This document shows, piece by piece, positions 16,143 through 23,262 of a stretch of 64,000 nucleotides of DNA. The stretch spans positions 111,001-175,000 of the forward strand of contig NZ_CP084530.1 of NCBI RefSeq assembly GCF_023704175.1. Reading direction: 5' to 3'. The translations under genes were made by a program, and so were the position numbers. This DNA is from Paenibacillus sp. YPG26 (lineage in GTDB: Bacteria > Bacillota > Bacilli > Paenibacillales > Paenibacillaceae). Each line of letters begins with the position of its first letter. Within the stretch, counting starts at the first letter, position 1. Under the pieces are notes generated by a model. The model searched no databases. It was not told the origin of the DNA and worked only from the letters and a program-made list of their open reading frames with translations.

Positions 16143-16568
16143 ATGAACATAAAATTCTATGATAATCTCTTGTCCGCAGATGATTATTTATTTATCCATC
16201 AAGCAATGAACTATGATCTTGAACCCAGGGAGCAGATAGAGCAAGCATTATCAAGAAGTATACGTACAGTCACAGCTAAAGACGGCGATAAAATAGTTGG
16301 AATGGGCCGGCTAGTGGGTGATGGTCTTATGTACTGTTATATTCAAGATGTTCGTGTCTTGCCGTACTATCAAAATAAAGGTATAGGAAAGGCCATAATT
16401 AACAGAATGATAGAGTATGCTCGCCAAAATGGATTGCCTAACACAGTTATAACTATTGGTTTATCATCAGCAAAAGGGGCTGAGCGCTTTTATGAAAACT
16501 TGGGTTTTATCAAACAACCATGCCATGATATGGGCCATGGGATGTATATAGATATGGAAATTGATTAG
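16143..16568 (+). CDS. cassette 16: GNAT N-acetyltransferase
   Basis: 141 residues from an ATG with GGAGGAAAG upstream. It has a standard GNAT fold: IVGMGRLVGDG, YIQDVRVLPYYQNKGIGKAI (acetyl-CoA loop Q-N-K-G-I-G-K), and a C-terminal ERFYENLGF motif. Substrate unknown. Single gene between repeat 15 and the remnant repeat 16. Confidence 0.85.
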   Translation: MNIKFYDNLLSADDYLFIHQAMNYDLEPREQIEQALSRSIRTVTAKDGDKIVGMGRLVGDGLMYCYIQDVRVLPYYQNKGIGKAIINRMIEYARQNGLPNTVITIGLSSAKGAERFYENLGFIKQPCHDMGHGMYIDMEID

Positions 16569-16594
16569 TAATTGATTAGAGAATGCTTCACCCG

Positions 16595-16621
16595 ATGCAG
16601 TAACAGTTGGTTACGTTGGAT
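16595..16621 (+). repeat. attC-like remnant 16 (collapsed)
   Basis: CCGATGCAGTAACAGTTGGTTACGTTGG retains GTAAC-AGTTG-GTTAC and a core GTT at 16615 but lacks the arms and loops, suggesting a near-complete internal deletion of an attC-like site. Confidence 0.45.
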
Positions 16622-16657
16622 ATGTAATATTCAACTGAAAAAAAGGGGAGATATCGT

Positions 16658-17131
16658 GTGGGAATGTCAGATTATTATAAGAAACTTCGAGAGAAGATTG
16701 GAAATCAGTTGCTTTTTATGCCAGCAGTAGCAGGTATCATAAGAAATGAACAAGGTGAAATTCTTTTTGGTAGGAAGCACAAAGAAGAAAACTGGGGCTT
16801 AATCGCCGGGGCTATCGAGATTGGAGAAACTCCTGCCCAAGCTATGATAAGAGAAGCATGGGAGGAGACTGGACTCAGAATTGAACCTGAAAGAATCATT
16901 GGGGTATATGGGGGAGAAGAGAGGCGTTTTACATATAGGAATGGTCACCAAGTTGAGTACTTAACAATCGTGTTTGATTGCAAAATCATGGAAGGGCGGC
17001 TAAACCCAAATAATGAAGAGATGAAGGATCTAAAATTCTTTTTTGAAGACCAAATACCATATATTTCAAACAAATACCCGAAAAACATATTTAGTTCAGA
17101 GCAAGGAGATAGAGCACATTTCGAAAGATGA
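16658..17131 (+). CDS. cassette 17: NUDIX hydrolase
   Basis: 157 residues from a GTG with AAAAGGGGAG 7 bp upstream; an ATG two codons on is an alternative. The NUDIX box is intact: GAIEIGETPAQAM then REAWEETGLRI. An N-terminal strand FMPAVAGIIRNEQGEILFGR precedes it. Members hydrolyse nucleoside diphosphate derivatives. The order and spacing resemble ADP-ribose or related pyrophosphatases, but the substrate is not deducible. Single gene between remnant 16 and repeat 17. Confidence 0.85.
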   Translation: MGMSDYYKKLREKIGNQLLFMPAVAGIIRNEQGEILFGRKHKEENWGLIAGAIEIGETPAQAMIREAWEETGLRIEPERIIGVYGGEERRFTYRNGHQVEYLTIVFDCKIMEGRLNPNNEEMKDLKFFFEDQIPYISNKYPKNIFSSEQGDRAHFER

Positions 17132-17147
17132 ATTGAAGAGGCTAGTT

Positions 17148-17298
17148 TACATTATATAGCCCTATACTCAAATCTAAAGGCTATCGTCCCTCGATTGCGA
17201 AGTGTATAATCATGGAAGAAGCTCAGATAACAAACGACCCAGCCTAAGATAAGAGCTTTCTAAGGCTGGGTCGTTTCGTGAATGCAAAGACGTTATAA
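17148..17298 (+). repeat. attC-like repeat 17 with a terminator-like hairpin
   Basis: Right arm CGTGAATGCAAAGACGTTATA, core GTT at 17292; the left arm is diverged (TTACATTATATAGCCC). Inside, ACGACCCAGCC...GGCTGGGTCGT and GTATAATCATGGAAGAAGCTC are nearly identical to repeat 15. Confidence 0.7.
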
Positions 17299-17365
17299 GA
17301 AATTGGATTTTACATATTATAGATAATCGCAATCTCCATTGATTGTGAGTGAGGGAGAAATGTAA

Positions 17366-18253
17366 ATGAAACCAGTACTTAGAACATATGACCATACTTA
17401 TTATGACATTGTTTGTGATTTTCTAATCGAATTGTCCAAAGAAAATAGTAAATATATCAATTGGAACTGGGCACGTTGGGAATGGATGATGTATCATCCT
17501 GAGTTTAATAATGACTTGATTGATAATATAGGATTATGGTTCTGTAATGATGAATTGGTTGGTATGGCAACCTTTGACCACTACTTTGGAGAAGCATGTA
17601 TTGCTGTTAAGAGTGGTCATATAGAACTTGAGAAAGAAGCATTAGAATATGCTCTTTCTACTTTTAGCGACGAGAATGGTCTAGGCATTGCAATAAATGA
17701 TGCTGATATACATTCTATTGAGTTATTACGTAACTATGGCTTTGTAAAAAAGGAGGGAAATATCGAAAATATACTTGAACTTAATCTTGAGGAAATCAGC
17801 TTCGACTATACTCTTCCACCAGAAATTATAATAAAAAGTCTAAATCCAGAGACGGATTTGCATAAACATCACAGAACTTTATGGAAAGGATTCGATAACG
17901 GCGGTGATGCGGATCTTCCCTGTGATGAAATCACCATGAATAAGCAGAAAAGAATGCTGTCAGCACCACATTTAAATACATACCTGCACACGGTTGCAGA
18001 AAATGAAGAAGGTGAGTATGTTGCCTACTGTGGATGCTGGTACAATGCGAAAACGGATTATGCTTATGTGGAACCCATCTGTACAATTCCTTCCTATCGA
18101 GGAAAGGGACTGGGTAAAGCGGTGCTTTTGGAAGCACTGAAGAGATGCAATGATCTAGGTGCTAAAAAGACATATGTTATTTCTGACTCCGCTTTTTATA
18201 AGGCATTAGGCTTTAATCAATATTCACGGTATACATTCTACTGGCATCAATAG
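17366..18253 (+). CDS. cassette 18: tandem GNAT acetyltransferase
   Basis: 295 residues from an ATG with GAGGGAG upstream. Two GNAT-like halves: residues about 1-140 with a degenerate acetyl-CoA site (LLRNYGF at its end), and residues about 160-295 with a clear site, YVEPICTIPSYRGKGLGKAV, and closing SDSAFYKALGF. Only the second half is likely catalytic. Two-domain GNATs of this size are common in Firmicutes. Substrate unknown. Single gene between repeats 17 and 18. Confidence 0.85.
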   Translation: MKPVLRTYDHTYYDIVCDFLIELSKENSKYINWNWARWEWMMYHPEFNNDLIDNIGLWFCNDELVGMATFDHYFGEACIAVKSGHIELEKEALEYALSTFSDENGLGIAINDADIHSIELLRNYGFVKKEGNIENILELNLEEISFDYTLPPEIIIKSLNPETDLHKHHRTLWKGFDNGGDADLPCDEITMNKQKRMLSAPHLNTYLHTVAENEEGEYVAYCGCWYNAKTDYAYVEPICTIPSYRGKGLGKAVLLEALKRCNDLGAKKTYVISDSAFYKALGFNQYSRYTFYWHQ

Positions 18254-18290
18254 GATGTTGAGCTAACTAGCAACCCGTAGAAGGCGCAGA

Positions 18291-18357
18291 CATCTAATAA
18301 CACTGCCTTCTCGCATCGGGCCCGGTGAAGGTTTCGTTGAATGCAAGAACGCTAACT
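18291..18357 (+). repeat. attC-like repeat 18 (short form)
   Basis: Left arm ATCTAATAACACTGCCTTCTCG; right arm TCGTTGAATGCAAGAACGCTAA, core GCT at 18351. Contains the CGCATCGGGCCCGGTGAAGG segment seen in other copies. About 65 bp. Confidence 0.7.
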
Positions 18358-18395
18358 GCGATTGCTGCAAAAAAAATTCTATGTGAGGTGTATCA

Positions 18396-18989
18396 ATGAA
18401 GTCAGTCTCTCCGATGGATGCTTACCTTCAGGCATCCGAGCACATTGATTACTATGATGATCAAATTCAAGCTCTTATTCGCTCATTTAATCAAAATAAT
18501 GAAATCGAAAAAGTTACAGCAGTATTTCATTTTGTACGGGACAAGATTCATCATTCATATGACATTGATTCCACGAACGTAACTAGGACAGCATCGGAAG
18601 TTCTACAACAAGGACATGGGATCTGTTATGCTAAATCGCATTTGTTTGCGGCTCTTTTGCGGGGAATGGGCATACCCTCCGGGATTTGTTATCAGAGACT
18701 GACACTTTATGATCAACCGGAAGACGGCCACTGCATACATGCGTTGAACACTGTATATCTAAGGGATCTGAACAAATGGATAAGACTTGATGCAAGGGGT
18801 AACAAGAAAGGGATAGATGCTCAGTTTTCTATTGATGAAGAGAAATTAGCTTTTCCCATCAGGGAGGAATGTGGCGAGAGAGACTATTGGATCAACTATG
18901 CCGAACCCCATCCGGAAATTATCAAGACACTTGCAACCTATTCAGACTGTATTGAGATGTACCAACAAGGATTACCGGATCAATTGTAA
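18396..18989 (+). CDS. cassette 19: transglutaminase-like cysteine protease-fold protein
   Basis: 197 residues from an ATG with GTGAGG upstream. The catalytic triad of the transglutaminase-like fold is visible: Cys in GHGICYAKSHLFAALLRGMGIPS, His in DGHCIHALNTVYL, and Asp in WIRLDARGN. Proteins of this short cytosolic type act as peptidases or amidases; the substrate is unknown. Single gene between repeats 18 and 19. Confidence 0.85.
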   Translation: MKSVSPMDAYLQASEHIDYYDDQIQALIRSFNQNNEIEKVTAVFHFVRDKIHHSYDIDSTNVTRTASEVLQQGHGICYAKSHLFAALLRGMGIPSGICYQRLTLYDQPEDGHCIHALNTVYLRDLNKWIRLDARGNKKGIDAQFSIDEEKLAFPIREECGERDYWINYAEPHPEIIKTLATYSDCIEMYQQGLPDQL

Positions 18990-19009
18990 GAGCAGTTCAG
19001 GAAAGGCTG

Positions 19010-19151
19010 CAGCATCTGATAAAAAAATATGTGCACGCCTGGGTGGATCAGCTGCCTCGCCCTGCCCCACCTAACCGGGAGTCTTAGATAAGGTTATCTG
19101 TGCTTCCCTCACCCTTGAGGGGGAAGATTCGTGAATGCAAGAATTTTGCTG
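19010..19151 (+). repeat. attC-like repeat 19 (diverged, last recognisable copy)
   Basis: Right arm GATTCGTGAATGCAAGAA then TTTTGCTG with a lost GTT core near 19144; left side CATCTGATAAAA. Flank GGCTGCAGCATCTGATAA is complementary to its own cassette start (GCGATTGCTGC at 18358). CCCTTGAGGG hairpin inside. Confidence 0.6.
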
Positions 19152-19183
19152 AAAGAACCGGAATCTAAAAGGGGCTGCTGTAA

Positions 19184-19801
19184 ATGAACAATATGTTCCT
19201 ACAACACGTTACTAATTATTTAATAAATAAATATAAGTGTCATACCCTTATTTTGTATGGATCCTATGTTACTGGAGACTTTACTGAGGATAGTGACTTA
19301 GACGTAGTTGGTTTTACAGATAAAGTTAGTAGTCCAAATGATAACCATGTGCTGAACAACGTTCAACTAGATGCATGGATATACAATACGAATGAAATGA
19401 ACGATCCAGAGAAATTCTTGCACATTAGAGATGGATATATACTTTTGGATGAAAGAGACTCGGGGAAGCTGCTGCTTGAAAGAATTGATCATGTATACAA
19501 CAAAGGCCCAGTAAAAACTGATTTGCTTGAAATTGAATTTTTGAAGAAATGGCTGATCAAGATGCAAGACCGCTCATTAAAAGGTGGTATTGAAGGGGAT
19601 TTTAGATATCACTGGTTGCTAAATGACAGCCTGGAGATTTACTTTAAAATAATAAATAAATGGTATCTAGGCCCTAAGAAGTCACTTCAATGGCTTAAAA
19701 CAGAGGATCCAAAGGCGTATGAGCTGTTCTCTAGGGCATTAAATAGAAGCGCAAAAAATAAAGATGTTGAGAATCTGATAAAGCATATCACAGAGAGCTG
19801 A
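19184..19801 (+). CDS. nucleotidyltransferase-domain protein
   Basis: 205 residues from an ATG with AAAGGGG upstream. LILYGSYVTGDFTEDSDLDVVGF has the GS motif (Gly26-Ser27) and DxD (Asp38, Asp40) of the polymerase-beta-like nucleotidyltransferases. The C-terminal half is a helical domain (YHWLLNDSLEIYFKIINKWYLG) as in aminoglycoside-type or kanamycin-like transferases. A small-molecule AMP-transferase role is plausible. It follows repeat 19 but no attC-like repeat follows it, so it is either the last cassette or a fixed gene. Confidence 0.8.
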   Translation: MNNMFLQHVTNYLINKYKCHTLILYGSYVTGDFTEDSDLDVVGFTDKVSSPNDNHVLNNVQLDAWIYNTNEMNDPEKFLHIRDGYILLDERDSGKLLLERIDHVYNKGPVKTDLLEIEFLKKWLIKMQDRSLKGGIEGDFRYHWLLNDSLEIYFKIINKWYLGPKKSLQWLKTEDPKAYELFSRALNRSAKNKDVENLIKHITES

Positions 19802-19918
19802 ATGGTTATATCTGTCGCAAGCAGCTGGAGAGGAAAAGGCATAGGCAAGGAACTGTTGAAACAAGGCATTGAATGGGCGAGAACAAGAGAAGGCGATCTT
19901 TTGGTATTACAACTTTGA
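19802..19918 (+). pseudogene. GNAT fragment
   Basis: 38 codons starting at an ATG that directly follows the previous stop: MVISVASSWRGKGIGKELL then KQGIEWARTREGDLLVLQL. The R-G-K-G-I-G-K loop is the GNAT acetyl-CoA motif, but both the N-terminal strands and the C-terminal half are missing. Most likely the remnant of a deleted acetyltransferase gene. Confidence 0.65.
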
Positions 19919-20005
19919 AGAGAAAGTATGAAGGCAGCGCTAGACGACTTTCAAGTTGAACAACTCGCAAGTTTTATATCCTAGTTACTGACAGGAGAGA
20001 GAAGC

Positions 20006-20659
20006 TTGATTAACGCCGTTATTTTCGATATGGATGGAACACTGTTTCAGACTAATAAAATCTTGGAATTACCACTAGAGGAGACATTTTCCATATTAAG
20101 GGCGCGCGATGAGTGGTCGTGTAAAACGCCAACCGAAAAGTATCGTGACATTATGGGAGTGCCTTTGTCTGTTGTATGGGAAACGTTAATGCCGGACCAT
20201 TCCACCGAGATCAGACGGAGTGCGAACGAGATCTTCCTGAGAAAATTAGTTATAAATATTAATCTTGGGAAGGGTGCGCTGTATCCCCATGTCAAAGAAA
20301 TCTTTGATTATCTGAAAGGAAAGGGCTGCTCCATATATATTGCAAGCAACGGATTAATTGAGTATCTCAATGCCATAGTAGATTACTATAAATTAGATAG
20401 TTGGGTGACAGAGACTTTTAGTATCCAGCAGATAGAGACTCAAGATAAGGCTGACTTAGTAAGTCATATCCTAGAAAGACATCATATTATCAGTGCTGCA
20501 GTAATTGGTGACAGGCTCTCTGATATCAATGCTGCAAAAAGTAATGGTTTAAAATCTGTTGGTTGCCGATTTGACTTTGCTAAGGAAGATGAGCTTGCAC
20601 AAGCGGATGTTATCATTAATGACTTACTTGAATTAAAGACTATATTGAAGTTTGGTTAG
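20006..20659 (+). CDS. HAD-superfamily hydrolase
   Basis: 217 residues from a TTG with GGAGAGAG upstream. Motif I VIFDMDGTLFQT, motif II YIASNG, motif III Lys in QDKADL, motif IV VIGDRLSDINAAK. The cap is C1 helical, as in beta-phosphoglucomutase/phosphoglycolate-phosphatase-like enzymes. Substrate unknown. The next GNAT gene follows within 20 bp, so both are probably in one transcript. Confidence 0.85.
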   Translation: MINAVIFDMDGTLFQTNKILELPLEETFSILRARDEWSCKTPTEKYRDIMGVPLSVVWETLMPDHSTEIRRSANEIFLRKLVININLGKGALYPHVKEIFDYLKGKGCSIYIASNGLIEYLNAIVDYYKLDSWVTETFSIQQIETQDKADLVSHILERHHIISAAVIGDRLSDINAAKSNGLKSVGCRFDFAKEDELAQADVIINDLLELKTILKFG

Positions 20660-20675
20660 GAAAGGTGAATCCCAG

Positions 20676-21164
20676 ATGCAAATAGTCAAAGTAGAGACAA
20701 CTCAAAAATTGATACTAAAACATTTGATAGCACTCTTTCTTCATGATTTATCCGAATTTAATCCGGGTCAAGAACTCAATCAGAAGAATGGATTGTTTGA
20801 ATTTGATGAATTTGAGTGGTTTTTTGAGAAGGATGGATTAACACCTTATTTTATAATTTATGATAATCATATAGTTGGTTTTATACTGATTCAAAGTGAT
20901 CCATTTATAAATCCTGAGCTGTATGATTATCTGGTTAATTCCTTTTTTATTCTCAAGAAATATCGTAAAAGAGGTATAGGCAAACAAGCGGCACATCAGT
21001 TATTCCAACGGTTACCTGGAAGATATGTCATTGGCCAACTTTCTAATAATGATCCTGCTATAGCATTTTGGAAGAGTGTATATCATCATTACGGCGTCGA
21101 ATATGAGGAAAAAGAAGAGTTAGATGAAGGTCTCATTGTGAAATATCAGTATTTCAGTGTTTAA
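20676..21164 (+). CDS. GNAT N-acetyltransferase
   Basis: 162 residues from the ATG at 20676, with AAAGGTGA 8 bp upstream; the frame is open from 20652. Pattern: FIIYDNHIVGFILIQSD, SFFILKKYRKRGIGKQAAHQLFQ (acetyl-CoA loop R-K-R-G-I-G-K) and AIAFWKSVYHHYG. Substrate unknown. Closely follows the HAD gene. Confidence 0.85.
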   Translation: MQIVKVETTQKLILKHLIALFLHDLSEFNPGQELNQKNGLFEFDEFEWFFEKDGLTPYFIIYDNHIVGFILIQSDPFINPELYDYLVNSFFILKKYRKRGIGKQAAHQLFQRLPGRYVIGQLSNNDPAIAFWKSVYHHYGVEYEEKEELDEGLIVKYQYFSV

Positions 21165-21203
21165 TTTGAAAGAACAATAAATCAAAAAGAGAGGTGAGTT
21201 CAA

Positions 21204-21311
21204 CTGACCTTTTCAATATCGATAGCTGTCATTCAACTGATAAGCATTGGATTAGTGATTTTGGCAGGGTACATCGTGTACAAAGTTATCAAAGCATTTA
21301 ACAAGAGATAG
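21204..21311 (+). CDS. small single-pass membrane peptide
   Basis: 35 codons: TFSISIAVIQLISIGLVILA then GYIVYKVIKAFNKR. One hydrophobic helix with a basic C-terminus. GAGAGGTGAG lies 8 bp upstream of a CTG codon, the only plausible start; no ATG, GTG or TTG fits. It sits between the GNAT and histidine phosphatase genes. It could be a real small gene or a fortuitous ORF. Confidence 0.4.
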   Translation: MTFSISIAVIQLISIGLVILAGYIVYKVIKAFNKR

Positions 21312-21410
21312 TAGGGACAAAGCTAATCAAAGCCATGAGCAGCAACCACATTAATTCGTTCAAGGTATATCAAATAGTGAAATTTCTACATTTACTTCTG
21401 AGGTGTCACC

Positions 21411-21974
21411 ATGATAATTGGATTGGTAAGACATTATAAGGTGCTTATTAATACACCAGGTTACTGGATGACATCCGCTGAATTTCGTGAGTGGATTGAT
21501 CTGTACAACAATTCAAGTATCGATTGCACAACCCCTACGAATACGGATGTTAGCTGGGATGCTTGTTATTCCAGTAATATGACAAGGGCAATACATACGG
21601 CGGGGACTATTCACCAAGGTGACATCATTATAACCGAAGAGTTAAGGGAAATAGATATTAGACCTTTTTTTAATCGAAACCTAAAGCTGCATCTAAATAT
21701 GTGGTTGATCTTGGGGAGAGTAGGTTGGATACTTAGACACCGCTCTCAGGAAGATAAAATACTCACCATGGATAGGGCGAAGAAGATAATTACTATGATT
21801 GAGGATAGACACGAGAAAAATGAGAAGGTGTTGATAGTAACACATGGGGCCTTTATGACGGTGCTCAGACGTGAGCTCATAAATAGGGGTTACAAAGGCG
21901 GCAGCTTCACAAAACCGGTAAATGGCAAGATATATAAATTCTCAAAGAGAAGAAATTCGGTGACAAAGTCTTGA
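21411..21974 (+). CDS. histidine phosphatase superfamily protein
   Basis: 187 residues from an ATG with GAGGTG upstream. It opens MIIGLVRHYKV, with RH as the catalytic histidine motif (the usual RHG/RHA is RHY here), then SSNMTRAIHTAGTI, EELREIDIRPF and the second His in VTHGAFMTVL. The family carries out phosphate transfer from small molecules or proteins. The end, near TTCGTGAATG, vaguely recalls an attC right arm but shows no core. Confidence 0.8.
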   Translation: MIIGLVRHYKVLINTPGYWMTSAEFREWIDLYNNSSIDCTTPTNTDVSWDACYSSNMTRAIHTAGTIHQGDIIITEELREIDIRPFFNRNLKLHLNMWLILGRVGWILRHRSQEDKILTMDRAKKIITMIEDRHEKNEKVLIVTHGAFMTVLRRELINRGYKGGSFTKPVNGKIYKFSKRRNSVTKS

Positions 21975-22046
21975 GGGGTTCGTGAATGACCTGGCACATT
22001 CGCACTATTACTTTGAGAAAGTATGTAAGTGGAGAGGACTGTTACT

Positions 22047-22571
22047 TTGATTAATTCAGCAGAGTTATTGTGGAGAAACATTATCACAAAGGGAACACGC
22101 AGCAATGAGCATTTTAAAGATCAATTGTGCTTACAACCAGGTGCTAGTGATGAAGACTTCCAGCTCATCGAAACAACTATGGACATAACGATCCCCAAGG
22201 AAATGAAAGAGTTCTATAAGATTTATAATGGACAGGAGTGGAAAATAGGGGGAGAGTGTTTTGCGAGGAATTTAACGCTCTCTCCAATAAGGAAGATTAT
22301 TGATGACTGGCTGTTTTTACAGGAGGAATTTGAGCCCGATGATCTGGAACCCGAGATTGATCGTGAGATCAAGCCTTATCTCTGGAATCCGAGGTGGATT
22401 CCGATTGCTGACAATGGTGCCGGGGATTATCTTTGCTTGGATACAGATCCATCGGATGTAGGAAGGATAGGGCAAGTGTTATATTTTTGGCATGACTGGG
22501 GACAACGTTCTGTTGAAGCACAGAGTTTTTTTGAATTTCTCCAGATTTGTTTGGAGGAAGACGACAACTGA
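22047..22571 (+). CDS. SMI1/KNR4-family protein
   Basis: About 174 residues from a TTG at 22047, with GGAGAGG upstream. The SUKH/SMI1-KNR4 pattern is clear: CLQPGASDEDFQLIETTMDI, TIPKEMKEFYKIYNGQEW, then WIPIADNGAGDYLCLDTDPS and a closing FFEFLQICLEE. In bacteria this superfamily contains many immunity proteins of toxin systems; no toxin gene is next to it here. Function inferred from family only. Confidence 0.85.
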   Translation: MINSAELLWRNIITKGTRSNEHFKDQLCLQPGASDEDFQLIETTMDITIPKEMKEFYKIYNGQEWKIGGECFARNLTLSPIRKIIDDWLFLQEEFEPDDLEPEIDREIKPYLWNPRWIPIADNGAGDYLCLDTDPSDVGRIGQVLYFWHDWGQRSVEAQSFFEFLQICLEEDDN

Positions 22572-22693
22572 ATGTAAAGGGTATCGCCCGAACATGACGA
22601 AATGTATAAGGGTGAATTTTACTTAATAAAACCTGCCAGGAGCAAGACTGGGCCGTGTTCAATAGTTCATACATAATTAATAGGAGCGGGATC

Positions 22694-23095
22694 ATGAATA
22701 TCACAATCAAAGAAACAAAGGATATCGATAAGCAAGCCATACAGGAACTGTTCCACTCCGTGGACTGGAAGTCAGGGGATTATCCAGAAGATCTTAGACA
22801 AGCCATGGCTAACTCACATTCGGTGATCACGGCATGGGATAATAACAAGTTAGTGGGTCTGATCAATGCTCTGTCTGACGGCGTCATGACGGTATACTTC
22901 CATTACATGTTAGTTCATCGGGATTATCAATCATCAGGGATTGGGAAAAGGATGATGGAAGCCATGCTTCAGCGGTATTCCAGTATCAAGACCAAAGTGC
23001 TTATTTCCTATGAGAGTGCGGAAGAATTCTATCATATATTCGGATTTAAGCCGGAGGCGGGAACTACAGCTATGTTCATATCAGATGTGGTGTAG
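22694..23095 (+). CDS. GNAT N-acetyltransferase
   Basis: 133 residues from the ATG at 22694, preceded by AGGAGCGGG; the ORF is open from 22655. GNAT elements: NKLVGLINALSDG, YFHYMLVHRDYQSSGIGKRM (acetyl-CoA loop) and SAEEFYHIFGF. Substrate unknown. It is the last plus-strand gene before the convergent response regulator gene. Confidence 0.85.
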   Translation: MNITIKETKDIDKQAIQELFHSVDWKSGDYPEDLRQAMANSHSVITAWDNNKLVGLINALSDGVMTVYFHYMLVHRDYQSSGIGKRMMEAMLQRYSSIKTKVLISYESAEEFYHIFGFKPEAGTTAMFISDVV

Positions 23096-23111
23096 ACTTC
23101 TCATAAACGAA

Positions 23112-23152
23112 AGAAAATAAACCCGCTCCCAGGCTAAAACCAAGGGCGGGTG
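23112..23152 (-). terminator. terminator between convergent genes
   Basis: ACCCGCTCCC...GGGCGGGT stem; on the minus strand it is followed by TTTATTTTC, so it most likely ends the response regulator transcript. Confidence 0.65.
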
Positions 23153-23262
23153 GTGTGCCTACGCGACTTAGAGGGAAATGAGACATCCAAGCCAGTTACA
23201 TTGATCAAGTGTTCGCAGCCTTTGGCTCCTCTACTACGTGCCAAGCCCCAACAATATCGTAT

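Noticed and set aside
5383-19151. CRISPR array
   Set aside because: The repeats are long imperfect inverted structures of variable length, and the intervals are genes of 400-1300 bp rather than short spacers.
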